Shown: one piece after another, positions 1 through 6,949 of the stretch | Numbering within the stretch: the stretch's first letter is position 1 | Layout: every line of letters starts with the position of its first letter | Origin: Cytophagales bacterium | GTDB lineage: Bacteria > Bacteroidota > Bacteroidia > Cytophagales > Cyclobacteriaceae | Assembly: GCA_027317105.1 (NCBI GenBank) | Contig: DAHVFH010000128.1 | Coordinates: forward strand, 1 to 22,033 | Direction: 5' to 3' | Length of the DNA stretch: 22,033 bases | Made by a program: the position numbers and the translations under genes | Notes under the pieces: model-generated | What the model saw: the letters and a program-made list of their open reading frames with translations, nothing else | Database searches by the model: none | What the model was told of the DNA's origin: nothing

Positions 1-48
1 GATATCCTCTCCCGCATTCCTTCACATCCTGTTAATAAACTCCACGAA

Positions 49-846
49 CTACTCCCCAACAACTGGGTGCCACCTGCAAAGTAAATCCCGAATAAGAAAT
101 TTCTCGGATAAAAAGTAATTGTACTTCACCGTTCGCTTACTTTGCAAAGCATACTCTTTAAAAAAGACTGAACGTTCTTTCAGTCCTGTAGTTGTAAACT
201 CTTCGTAACACATCTCAAGTAAGATTTTATCATTGAAGTAATAGTCACAGTAGTTGGCCTTGCAGGCAAAAGGATACTTCATCACTTTTTTTATATCAGT
301 AAAAAAAAGATTCCCCTCAACTCCTGTTTTGCCAATCATTAGTATATTGTCATTTGGAGCATAAGGCGCCAAGCTAACTATGCTCTTATCTTCTGTCAAA
401 AGGATGTTTCCTTTACTATTATAGACAAACAACCCACTATCTGGATTTACGATGTAATTTTTTCCTTCATTTGTAATGTAGAATTCAATAACATCAAATT
501 TGTCAGGGGTGCGAAGCTTTTCAATAACTTTACCCGAGGGATCAATTTTATAGATTATATTATCTAACCGATTCGGGATGTAGAAATAGCCGTCTTTCTC
601 ATAAAAAGAGACCGGAACATAACCTCTGAAATCATCTAATGAATTTATCTTTTCATTATTTGAATTTACAAAAAAATCTGAAAGTTTAATTCTAAATAAC
701 ACGCTACCTGTTATACTTTGTTTTTCGTGTAAAGTGTCAACCTTTGTTTTAGTATTTACCGTATCTTTAGTTTTTTCAGGCATACATGGCATGAAGAAAA
801 TACCAAGCAACAAGAGGGTCGGATAGAATCTATAAGAGAAGTTCAT
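49..846 (-). CDS. Putative envelope protein with beta-propeller-like repeats, C-terminus probably frame-shifted
   Basis: 265 residues from ATG at 846. Residues 9-20 are a hydrophobic N-terminal segment ending in Cys21 (FFMPC), so it may be exported or lipid-anchored, although proline before the cysteine is unusual for a lipobox. Residues 70-160 hold short strand-like repeats (FYIPNRLDNIIYKIDPSGK, then FVYNSKGN) of the kind found in Bacteroidota 6-bladed beta-propeller proteins, which are usually about 350-400 residues. This one stops early at a TAG (49-51) after the odd tail CRWHPVVGE. In another frame the same DNA stays open to base 1 and begins with FAGGTQLLGSSS, so a frameshift near 75-85 is likely. 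It is divergent from everything downstream. Function unknown; the family assignment is tentative. Confidence 0.6.
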   Translation of the reverse strand: MNFSYRFYPTLLLLGIFFMPCMPEKTKDTVNTKTKVDTLHEKQSITGSVLFRIKLSDFFVNSNNEKINSLDDFRGYVPVSFYEKDGYFYIPNRLDNIIYKIDPSGKVIEKLRTPDKFDVIEFYITNEGKNYIVNPDSGLFVYNSKGNILLTEDKSIVSLAPYAPNDNILMIGKTGVEGNLFFTDIKKVMKYPFACKANYCDYYFNDKILLEMCYEEFTTTGLKERSVFFKEYALQSKRTVKYNYFLSEKFLIRDLLCRWHPVVGE

Positions 847-1007
847 ATTTTTTTGTTAAGGCCGTAAAGTAACAAAGCCGGTAACTTTGGCGCCTGTCCC
901 ACCAACCTCCATTTGCCGGCTAAATCAACAGTAAGCTTTGGCAAGTTAGTAACCTTATCTAATTTTCTGAGTTTGATTAGATTCAGAACTTGCCGCCCCC
1001 TTGTAGG

Positions 1008-1022
1008 CGCGTTTGTAACGCG
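1008..1022. repeat. Short perfect hairpin (6-bp stem)
   Basis: CGCGTT pairs with AACGCG across a TGT loop. It is the first of three hairpins within about 110 bp in DNA without a credible gene. Confidence 0.5.
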
Positions 1023-1044
1023 AGCCCACCCATTATTACCGTGT

Positions 1045-1066
1045 CGTCAGGTCTTCCGACCTGACG
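1045..1066. repeat. Perfect 9-bp hairpin
   Basis: CGTCAGGTC and its exact reverse complement GACCTGACG flank a TTCC loop. No T-run follows it on either strand, so it is not an obvious intrinsic terminator. Compact palindromes like this are typical of REP-type repeats, but whether it recurs in the genome cannot be seen here. Confidence 0.6.
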
Positions 1067-1086
1067 TATTGCAACCCCAAGTTAGT

Positions 1087-1123
1087 GTTGGTCAGTTGTC
1101 GTTGTGTCGCCTGACCAACGACA
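1087..1123. repeat. Two overlapping, mutually exclusive hairpins
   Basis: GTTGGTCAG (1087-1095) pairs with CTGACCAAC (1111-1119). TGTCGTTG (1097-1104) pairs with CAACGACA (1116-1123). Both hairpins use the CAAC at 1116-1119, so only one can form at a time. No gene starts directly downstream, so a repeat origin is more likely than an attenuator. Confidence 0.5.
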
Positions 1124-1371
1124 TGCTGCGTGAGTAGTTGATTCAAAGTTTTCTTTTCTTAATATCTTCGTGCGTAACATCAGTTCTTAATTTCGCTTGG
1201 TGCCGGGGCAAGAGCACTTTTCAAAATCTCAGCACGCAATAAACACAGGGCGTTGGTGGCAAGCCACCCATCTCCGTGGACAGAGGCGTTGAAACCGATT
1301 AAAATTCGACAAAAAAGACATTTTTTAAAGTTTCACTTTCGGGCAACTTTTCTTCTATTTGGCACGTGGAT

Positions 1372-1523
1372 AAAAAGAAGAAACAGCGGACGATTATTTT
1401 CTATAAGAACTACTTTGACGGCTTCTTCAGAGAACAAAAGCAAAGGGTAAAAGATAAAATTATCAAATTATCTGGACTTTTGACTTGATTGAAGAACTTC
1501 AAAGAGTTCCCGAACTTTTGTAA
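1372..1523 (+). pseudogene. Remnant of a RelE/HigB-type toxin, N-terminal half, frame broken by an 8-bp duplication
   Basis: From 1372 the frame reads QRTIIFYKNYFDGFF, then REQKQRVKDK. This resembles the N-terminus of the RelE/HigB-like (phage-derived Gp49-like) toxins common in Bacteroidota. The frame ends at a TGA at 1486. The octamer AAATTATC occurs twice in tandem at 1457-1464 and 1465-1472. Removing one copy restores KDKIIWTFDLIEELQRVPEL, which continues the family pattern until TAA at 1521. The C-terminal half (typically IEGTDGLYEIR and onward) is absent. The resemblance is judged from memory of the family, not from a search. It is a dead fragment next to two further toxin-antitoxin-like fragments. 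Confidence 0.5.
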
Positions 1524-1537
1524 AAAATGCAAAGCCA

Positions 1538-1657
1538 ATGGTAGCCTCTTCCGTCAAGCTTTGGGAGGATTTAAAAGAATCAGCCTAGCAAGTTCGCATG
1601 CATAAGGCGGGAAAAATTAAACTGAAAACTGCTCAAGAACTTCTGAGTGAGTTATAA
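1538..1657 (+). pseudogene. Remnant of a RelE-partner antitoxin, C-terminal part
   Basis: The frame reads MVASSVKLWEDLKESA, an in-frame TAG at 1586, then QVRMHKAGKIKLKTAQELL and SEL before TAA at 1655. The tail (x-V-x-x-HK-x-GKIKL-x-x-A-x-x-LL-x-EL) is what I recall for small antitoxins paired with RelE-like toxins in Bacteroidota. The N-terminus is missing and the internal stop inactivates it. Its 3' end overlaps the next toxin-like frame by 5 bases, as intact antitoxin-toxin pairs often do. Confidence 0.45.
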
Positions 1658-1754
1658 TATAATTCTGACTTTTCGTTTTGAGAAAGAACTCAAGCGACTT
1701 GTGAGAAAACCTAAACCTTAAATAAATGACGCGAAAATATTTGCGTCCTTCTAA
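1653..1754 (+). pseudogene. Remnant of a RelE/YafQ-like toxin, N-terminal part
   Basis: The frame reads YNIILTFRFEKELKRLVRK followed by PKP, then TAA at 1719, then INDAKIFASF before TAA at 1752. The FEKELKRL-x-KK pattern followed by a PSLK-x-D-like stretch matches the start of RelE/YafQ-type toxins. No start codon remains, the frame has two stops, and the catalytic C-terminal half is absent. Together with the antitoxin fragment immediately upstream it looks like a decayed antitoxin-toxin pair. The assignment rests on motif recall. Confidence 0.45.
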
Positions 1755-1774
1755 AATATCGAAATGCCACCATG

Positions 1775-1894
1775 CATTCCTACGGAACGAGTTTCCGATC
1801 ATTACTTTTGATTTTACCCACCCAACGCTCCGATAGGAGCGAGTTGGTGGGTAGAAAAGAAGGAGGTAGTAAATTAACGTTCCGTAGGAACGTT
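1775..1894. repeat. REPIN-like palindrome cluster: inverted 13-bp copies flanking a long imperfect hairpin
   Basis: TTCCTACGGAACG (1777-1789) recurs in inverted orientation as CGTTCCGTAGGAA (1878-1890). The second copy sits in an 8-bp perfect hairpin (AACGTTCC, loop GTA, GGAACGTT, 1876-1894). Between them lies a long hairpin, 1815-1853: TACCCACC and GCTCC pair with GGAGC and GGTGGGTA around a GATA loop, with an interior mismatch. A short hairpin GTTTC/GAAAC follows at 1892-1905. Paired inverted palindromes with a spacer are the arrangement of REPIN elements mobilised by REP-associated (RAYT) transposases. No such transposase is present in this window. Confidence 0.5.
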
Positions 1895-1999
1895 TCGTGA
1901 GAAACTAAGATTTGGGAGGCGCTCCATCATTTTGATTGCTCGTAAATTCGTTGTGTTCTCAAGCACATTCCTTTTTACCTTTGGAAAAAGCAAACAGCC

Positions 2000-3901
2000 T
2001 TGGCTCCTCTCGAAGTTTTAAAAAAGTATTGGCACTATTCCGCGTTCCGTTCGCCACAGGAAGAAATTATATCTTCTTTTCTGGATGGCAAAGATGTGAT
2101 GGCAATTCTACCCACTGGCGCGGGAAAGTCCGTATGCTTTCAGGTGGCATCGTTGATGAAAGAGGGCGTTTGTATTGTAGTTACTCCTCTTATTGCACTC
2201 ATGCAAGACCAGGTGCAGCAACTAAAGAAGCGTGGCATTCAGGCTACAGCAGTTCATTCCGGTTTGAACCGAATGGCAATTGATATCGCCCTTGATAATT
2301 GTGTCTATGGCAAAGAGAAATTCCTCTATGTCTCCCCTGAACGTTTGCAGACTGAAATGTTTCAAGAAAGGTTTAAGAAAATGAATGTCAACCTGATTGC
2401 CATTGACGAAGCGCACTGCATTTCACAATGGGGCTATGACTTTCGCCCTCCGTATTTGTTGATTGCCGAGTTGCGCGAACTTAAACCAACTGTGCCGTTC
2501 ATGGCAGTAACGGCTTCGGCAACCAAACAAGTTCGGGATGATATCATTGAAAAACTTCAACTAAAAAATCCATCCCTTTTTCAAAAAAGCTTTGCGCGTG
2601 AAAATCTCTCTCTGGTGGTTCGGAAGACTGAGACCAAGGAGAAGAAATTATTAGAAATTTTAAGGAAGGTGCCTGGCGCGGCTATCGTTTACGTGCGTTC
2701 GCGAAAAGCGACTGAGTCGATTGCCAAGCTTTTGATCCAAAACAAAATCCCAACCACTTTCTATCATGCAGGGTTAGATGCCGAAGAGCGATCGAAGCGA
2801 CAGAAAGAGTGGATAGAGAATCATGTCCGTGCTATGGTCGCCACGAACGCCTTTGGCATGGGTATCGACAAGCCCGATGTTCGCACAGTAGTGCATCTCG
2901 ACTTGCCGGAAAATATGGAATCCTATTATCAAGAGGCGGGTAGGGCAGGGCGCGATGGTAAGCGAAGTTACGCGACCATTATCTTTCATGAAGTGGATGT
3001 GCTGGGACTCAGAAATAAAACGGAGTTGGCACAACCCGGTCTCGACTATGTAAAGAAAATTTATCAGGCACTTGCAAATTTCTACCAGCTTGCCATTGGG
3101 AGCAGCCAGGGTGAGGCTTACGATTTTGATCTCGATTCATTTTCCAAGCAATTCAATTTGAAGCCAATGGCCGTTTATCCAGCATTAAAAAAAATGGAAG
3201 AGTTTGGATTGGTGCAATTAAATGAAGGTTTTCACCGACCTTCGCGGATTCATTTTACAATTGATAAAAAAAGGATTTATGAGTTTCAAGTAGCCAATGC
3301 TCGATTTGATCCGATCGTCAAGTCGCTCCTGCGATTGTATGGCGCTGAACTATTTTCTGATTTTGTAACTATTTCTGAAGGTCATCTGGCCAGTGCGTTA
3401 AAGCTGAGTTTGCCAGAAGTTAAATTAGAATTGGAAAAGCTCCACCGACTTCAACTTCTGATTTTCGAACCCACTTCCAATTCGCCCCAGATCGTCTTTG
3501 TGTTGCCTCGTCAAGATGCCGATCATCTTCCGATTGATAAAAAGGAAATGGATAGGCGGAGAACACTTCATTTCGACAAGATGGAAGCGATGATCAATTA
3601 TACTGAACAAACGCACCGTTGCAGGATGCAAGTGATTCAGGAGTATTTTGACGAGATCACGTATGAAACCTGTGGAATATGTGATGTCTGCATCGATAAG
3701 AAAAAGAAAGATAATTTAAGTATGCTTAAGGACTATGGGGAGCAAATCCACTACCTCCTTAATAAAAAGCCTTTGCCGGTTGACGAATTAGAGAAGGCTG
3801 TCTCCCCAAAAGACAAAGAGTTGTTTATCGAAGTAGTACGGGAGCTGGTCGATGCCGGAACGATTTTCTATGATGAGCACTGGGTGTTGCATCGGAAATG
3901 A
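2000..3901 (+). CDS. recQ: ATP-dependent DNA helicase RecQ
   Basis: 3'-5' superfamily 2 helicase that unwinds DNA in recombination and fork repair. Residues 39-44 TGAGKS (Walker A), 136-139 DEAH (motif II), 143-150 QWGYDFRP (RecQ aromatic-rich loop), 171-175 TASAT (motif III), 286-295 GMGIDKPDVR (motif V) and 311-320 QEAGRAGRDG (motif VI) are all intact. The RQC region keeps four zinc ligands, Cys541, Cys558, Cys561 and Cys564 (CGICDVC). At 633 residues it ends after the RQC region and has no HRDC domain, as in many Bacteroidota RecQs. The start is a TTG at 2000; no in-frame ATG lies between the upstream stop (1943) and the conserved PLEVLKKYWHY segment. The stop overlaps the next gene's ATG. 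Confidence 0.95.
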   Translation: MAPLEVLKKYWHYSAFRSPQEEIISSFLDGKDVMAILPTGAGKSVCFQVASLMKEGVCIVVTPLIALMQDQVQQLKKRGIQATAVHSGLNRMAIDIALDNCVYGKEKFLYVSPERLQTEMFQERFKKMNVNLIAIDEAHCISQWGYDFRPPYLLIAELRELKPTVPFMAVTASATKQVRDDIIEKLQLKNPSLFQKSFARENLSLVVRKTETKEKKLLEILRKVPGAAIVYVRSRKATESIAKLLIQNKIPTTFYHAGLDAEERSKRQKEWIENHVRAMVATNAFGMGIDKPDVRTVVHLDLPENMESYYQEAGRAGRDGKRSYATIIFHEVDVLGLRNKTELAQPGLDYVKKIYQALANFYQLAIGSSQGEAYDFDLDSFSKQFNLKPMAVYPALKKMEEFGLVQLNEGFHRPSRIHFTIDKKRIYEFQVANARFDPIVKSLLRLYGAELFSDFVTISEGHLASALKLSLPEVKLELEKLHRLQLLIFEPTSNSPQIVFVLPRQDADHLPIDKKEMDRRRTLHFDKMEAMINYTEQTHRCRMQVIQEYFDEITYETCGICDVCIDKKKKDNLSMLKDYGEQIHYLLNKKPLPVDELEKAVSPKDKELFIEVVRELVDAGTIFYDEHWVLHRK

Positions 3902-4317
3902 TGCTGATTGCTGATATCCAGAATCCAAAAATGCGTAACTTTGAGTATTATAAAAATTTGGGCATCACAATAAAAAAGTTTACCGTAAAACCTTCATATT
4001 CGTCACCGGAAAAAATAATCGTTGATTTTATGATCGATTCTGGGGCGGTTTATAGTTTAGTGCCGAAGGTACAATTGGAAAAAATGGGCATAGTTCCGTA
4101 TAAGACGATGGATTTTTATTTGACCGATGGCACTAAGATTACAAGGACAGTGGGAGATGCTTATTTTGAATATGAAGGCGAAGGAGGTTCTGCTCCTGTC
4201 GTTTTTGGTGAAGAAGGAGACGAGCCTTTGCTGGGTGCTACCGCACTGGAAAGTTGTGGACTCGTCCTGAATCCCTATCGAAGAGAAATATATCCGATGC
4301 GAATGTTGATGCTTTAA
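3898..4317 (+). CDS. Clan AA (retropepsin-like) aspartic protease family protein
   Basis: 139 residues. FMIDSGAVYSLVP (about residues 44-56) carries the D-S/T-G active-site motif of retropepsin-like proteases. The C-terminal part has VVFGEEGDEPLLGATALE, a near-canonical version of the conserved segment of the small retroviral-type clan AA family found in archaea and bacteria. Such proteins act as homodimers, each giving one catalytic aspartate. No signal peptide or membrane segment is seen, so it is probably cytosolic. The ATG at 3898 overlaps the recQ stop by four bases (ATGA), implying translational coupling; a second ATG at 3931 could be the true start. The physiological substrate is unknown and a link to RecQ is only positional. 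Confidence 0.8.
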   Translation: MMLIADIQNPKMRNFEYYKNLGITIKKFTVKPSYSSPEKIIVDFMIDSGAVYSLVPKVQLEKMGIVPYKTMDFYLTDGTKITRTVGDAYFEYEGEGGSAPVVFGEEGDEPLLGATALESCGLVLNPYRREIYPMRMLML

Positions 4318-4327
4318 ATTAAGACGG

Positions 4328-6292
4328 GTGACAATTAATACTTTAAAATCGCGTATATACTGCAATAGTTTAACCGAATATAGCCGCAGGAAAACTAGGG
4401 AGGTCATGATAGGTGATGTGCCGATGGGAGGCGATAACCCTATCCGCATCCAATCGATGACGACTATTGACACCATGGACACGATGGGTTCGGTTGAGCA
4501 GACGATCCGGATGGTAGAGGCAGGTTGTGAATACGTTCGTATAACAGCGCCAAGCATCAAGGAAGCGCAAAACCTTCAGGTAATCAAAGATGAACTAAGG
4601 AAAAGAGGCTACAAAGTGCCCCTGATAGCCGATATCCATTTTACCCCAAATGCAGCCGAACTCGCGGCTCGTATTGTTGAAAAAGTCAGGGTAAACCCAG
4701 GAAACTATGCCGATAAAAAAAGGTTTGAAGAAATTGAGTATACCGATGCATCTTACGATGAAGAACTCGAACGGATTCGAAAGAAGTTTACACCACTGGT
4801 AAAGATCTGTAAGGAATATGGCACAGCCATGCGCATAGGCACGAACCATGGCTCCCTTTCCGATCGCATCATGAGCCGCTATGGCGATACCCCACTTGGA
4901 ATGGTGGAGAGTGCGCTAGAGTTTTTACGGATCTGTGAAGATTTAAATTATTATAATATTGTGCTCTCTATGAAAGCCAGCAACCCACTGGTGATGATCC
5001 AGGCGTATCGGTTGTTGGTGCAAAAGTTGGATGAAGAAAAGTTTCAACCCTATCCGCTGCATCTTGGTGTTACGGAGGCTGGCGATGGCGAAGACGGACG
5101 GATAAAATCTTCGGTGGGAATTGGCACTTTGCTGGAAGACGGACTAGGGGATACGATTCGGGTGTCGTTAACAGAGGAGCCCGAGGCCGAAGTTCCGGTG
5201 GCTCAACAATTGGCAGATCGGTATGTCAATAGAAAGGCAAGCCTGTTCATTCCTGAGCTAAAGCATTATCCCATTAATCCATTTGCTTACAACAGAAGAC
5301 TTACCTATGAAGTAGTTAATATTGGTGGCCATCAGGTTCCAAGGGTAATAGCTAATCTCTCCAACAAGGAAAAAATTACCCCGGCTTCGCTTTTTTCCTT
5401 GGGCTATCATTACTCTGTTCCACTAGATAAATGGAACATTAGCGACATGGCCTGCGACTTTATTTTTGTGGGCGATCGAAATATAGATTTTGATATTCCA
5501 GGCACCCTTGGAATTATCTACAACTTTGGTTCGTGGCTCAACAATAAGAATAGCGAAAGGGCTTATCCTTTATTTACTGGTGTTCAATATTTAAATTCAA
5601 ATGAAGTTTCTCCTCATTTGAATTTTGTTCAAGTTCAGTTGGCCGAGGTTACGAATGATTTGGTGACCAAACTTCAATCTGATACAACGGCAGTATTGAT
5701 TATTTTGACAAGCAATGATCACGGCCTGGCCGAACTTCGAAGATTGTTCGTGGAGTTGATAGAGCGCTCCTGCAAGACACCGGTTATCATTAACCGCTCC
5801 TACAACATGCTTCTTATGGAGCAATTTCAACTATACGCTGCTACCGATGTCGGTGGATTATTGATTGACGGCCTGGGCGATGGTGTTATGCTTGATGTTT
5901 TAAATGGCGTTTCAGATAAGATCGTGAACGAAACAGCGTTTAATATTTTGCAGGCTACGCGGACCAGGATTTCGAAGACAGAATACATTTCGTGCCCATC
6001 GTGTGGCCGCACCCTTTTTGATTTGCAGGAGACGACCGCAAAGATTCGTTCGCGTACCAGTCACCTGAAGGGAATTAAAATCGGGATTATGGGTTGTATA
6101 GTAAATGGCCCGGGTGAGATGGCCGATGCTGACTATGGGTATGTCGGTTCTGGCCCTGGACGCATCACGTTATATCGTGGAAAAGAAGTAGTAAAACGAA
6201 ATGTGCCTTCGGCTCAGGCGGTAGATCAACTGATCGATTTAATTAAAGAAGATAGCAATTGGATAGAACTTCAGGAGACTGTTAAAATTTAA
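4328..6292 (+). CDS. ispG: 4-hydroxy-3-methylbut-2-en-1-yl diphosphate synthase (long form)
   Basis: Converts methylerythritol cyclodiphosphate to HMBPP in the MEP isoprenoid pathway using a [4Fe-4S] cluster. The N-terminal TIM barrel runs from about residue 20 to 290 (TREVMIGDVPMGGDNPIRIQ, MRIGTNHGSLSDR, LHLGVTEAGDGEDG). A central insert of roughly 250 residues follows, as in the plant, chlamydial and Bacteroidota long form. The C-terminal domain holds the cluster ligands Cys556 and Cys559 (CPSCGRTLFDL), Cys590 and Glu597 (GCIVNGPGE). The chosen start is GTG at 4328, 10 bases after the upstream stop. Relatives I recall start at the position of Ile10 (an ATA at 4355), so the exact start is uncertain. 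It is co-directional with recQ and the small genes downstream. Confidence 0.95.
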   Translation: MTINTLKSRIYCNSLTEYSRRKTREVMIGDVPMGGDNPIRIQSMTTIDTMDTMGSVEQTIRMVEAGCEYVRITAPSIKEAQNLQVIKDELRKRGYKVPLIADIHFTPNAAELAARIVEKVRVNPGNYADKKRFEEIEYTDASYDEELERIRKKFTPLVKICKEYGTAMRIGTNHGSLSDRIMSRYGDTPLGMVESALEFLRICEDLNYYNIVLSMKASNPLVMIQAYRLLVQKLDEEKFQPYPLHLGVTEAGDGEDGRIKSSVGIGTLLEDGLGDTIRVSLTEEPEAEVPVAQQLADRYVNRKASLFIPELKHYPINPFAYNRRLTYEVVNIGGHQVPRVIANLSNKEKITPASLFSLGYHYSVPLDKWNISDMACDFIFVGDRNIDFDIPGTLGIIYNFGSWLNNKNSERAYPLFTGVQYLNSNEVSPHLNFVQVQLAEVTNDLVTKLQSDTTAVLIILTSNDHGLAELRRLFVELIERSCKTPVIINRSYNMLLMEQFQLYAATDVGGLLIDGLGDGVMLDVLNGVSDKIVNETAFNILQATRTRISKTEYISCPSCGRTLFDLQETTAKIRSRTSHLKGIKIGIMGCIVNGPGEMADADYGYVGSGPGRITLYRGKEVVKRNVPSAQAVDQLIDLIKEDSNWIELQETVKI

Positions 6293-6296
6293 GAGA

Positions 6297-6500
6297 ATGG
6301 AAAATCAACAAAGTGAAAAGAAAAAATTATCGTTTAAAGAATTTTTCTCCTTAGGCGAAGTGGGTGGCTATTTTTTTAGAAAAAAAGATCCGAACCGTCC
6401 TTCCAATATCAACATAAAAATGATGCATGGGGTTAATAAAATCTCGATCGTTATTTTTTTGTTAGGTGTGATTTACATCATCCTTAAACGGTTGTTGTGA
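6297..6500 (+). CDS. Small single-pass membrane protein (possibly DUF6728)
   Basis: 67 residues: a charged N-terminal half (KKKLSFKEFFSLGEVGGYFF, then RKKDPNRPS) and one C-terminal membrane helix at about residues 48-64 (ISIVIFLLGVIYIILK). It resembles a short Cytophagales/Flavobacteria protein family that I believe is catalogued as DUF6728; that name is from memory. The basic residues before the helix favour a cytosolic N-terminus. The gene starts 4 bases after ispG and its stop overlaps the next gene's GTG, so it is very likely co-transcribed. No function can be inferred beyond membrane association. Confidence 0.75.
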   Translation: MENQQSEKKKLSFKEFFSLGEVGGYFFRKKDPNRPSNINIKMMHGVNKISIVIFLLGVIYIILKRLL

Positions 6501-6850
6501 ATCTTGAATCTTTTCGTGATTACTGCCTGAGTAAGAAGGGGGTAACCGAAGAGTTTCCTTTCGGAATTAACACCCTCGTCTATAAGGTTGCTGGAAAAAT
6601 GTTTGCGCTCACCGATGTAGATAGTTTTGAAAGCATCAATCTTAAATGTTTGCCGGAAGAGGCCGTTCAACTTCGAGAGCACTATGAGGCGGTGCTACCT
6701 GGCTACCACATGAACAAGAAGCATTGGAATACCGTGGTTATGGATGGTAGCATTCCTGATCGTTCGCTAAAGGAGTGGATAGATCAATCGTACAATCTGG
6801 TGGCACTAAAGAGTGAACGAGGGAAATCAAAATCCAAGGTTAAGAAGTGA
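6497..6850 (+). CDS. MmcQ/YjbR family protein
   Basis: 117 residues matching the YjbR/MmcQ fold: an N-terminal RDYCLSKKGVTEEFPFG segment, then KVAGKMFALTDVD, INLKCLPEEAVQLREHY, and the C-terminal GYHMNKKHWNTVVMDG with SLKEWIDQSYNLVA. The family has a CyaY-like or double-wing fold and is often annotated as DNA-binding, but its biochemical role is not firmly established. The last dozen residues are lysine-rich and likely disordered. It starts with GTG at 6497, overlapping the upstream stop by four bases (GTGA), and is the last gene of the recQ-ispG run. Confidence 0.85.
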   Translation: MNLESFRDYCLSKKGVTEEFPFGINTLVYKVAGKMFALTDVDSFESINLKCLPEEAVQLREHYEAVLPGYHMNKKHWNTVVMDGSIPDRSLKEWIDQSYNLVALKSERGKSKSKVKK

Positions 6851-6893
6851 CCCGGTTCTCAAAATGTTGTAATACCGTAGCATTTTTCACATC

Positions 6894-6926
6894 TTTCGGA
6901 TTACTTAGGTTAATTTTTTACTTTTA
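6894..6926 (+). promoter_or_regulatory. Candidate Bacteroidota-type promoter
   Basis: TTTC (6894-6897), a 21-base spacer, then TACTTTTA (6919-6926) approximate the Bacteroidota primary-sigma consensus TTTG-N19-21-TAnnTTTG. A transcript would begin about 20 bases before the ATG at 6950. This is a pattern match by eye with one mismatch in each box. Confidence 0.35.
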
Positions 6927-6949
6927 CAGATTGTGATCACCACATTGGA

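Noticed and set aside
913..1137. 74-codon plus-strand frame over the hairpin cluster
   Set aside because: Its sequence runs through three palindromes, has no domain-like pattern or export signal, and looks like chance coding in repeat DNA.
1253..1450. 65-codon plus-strand frame
   Set aside because: It lies out of frame with the toxin-like remnant on the same DNA, which explains the region better.
1617..1802. 61-codon minus-strand frame
   Set aside because: It is antisense to the antitoxin and toxin remnants and has no recognisable features.
1784..1815. Continuation of the RelE-like toxin remnant (a GTS-like segment) into the palindrome region
   Set aside because: The short match needs another frame change and coincides with the repeat palindrome, so it is not convincing.
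4057..4560. 167-codon minus-strand frame
   Set aside because: It overlaps two well-supported plus-strand genes (the clan AA protease and ispG) and shows no family pattern.
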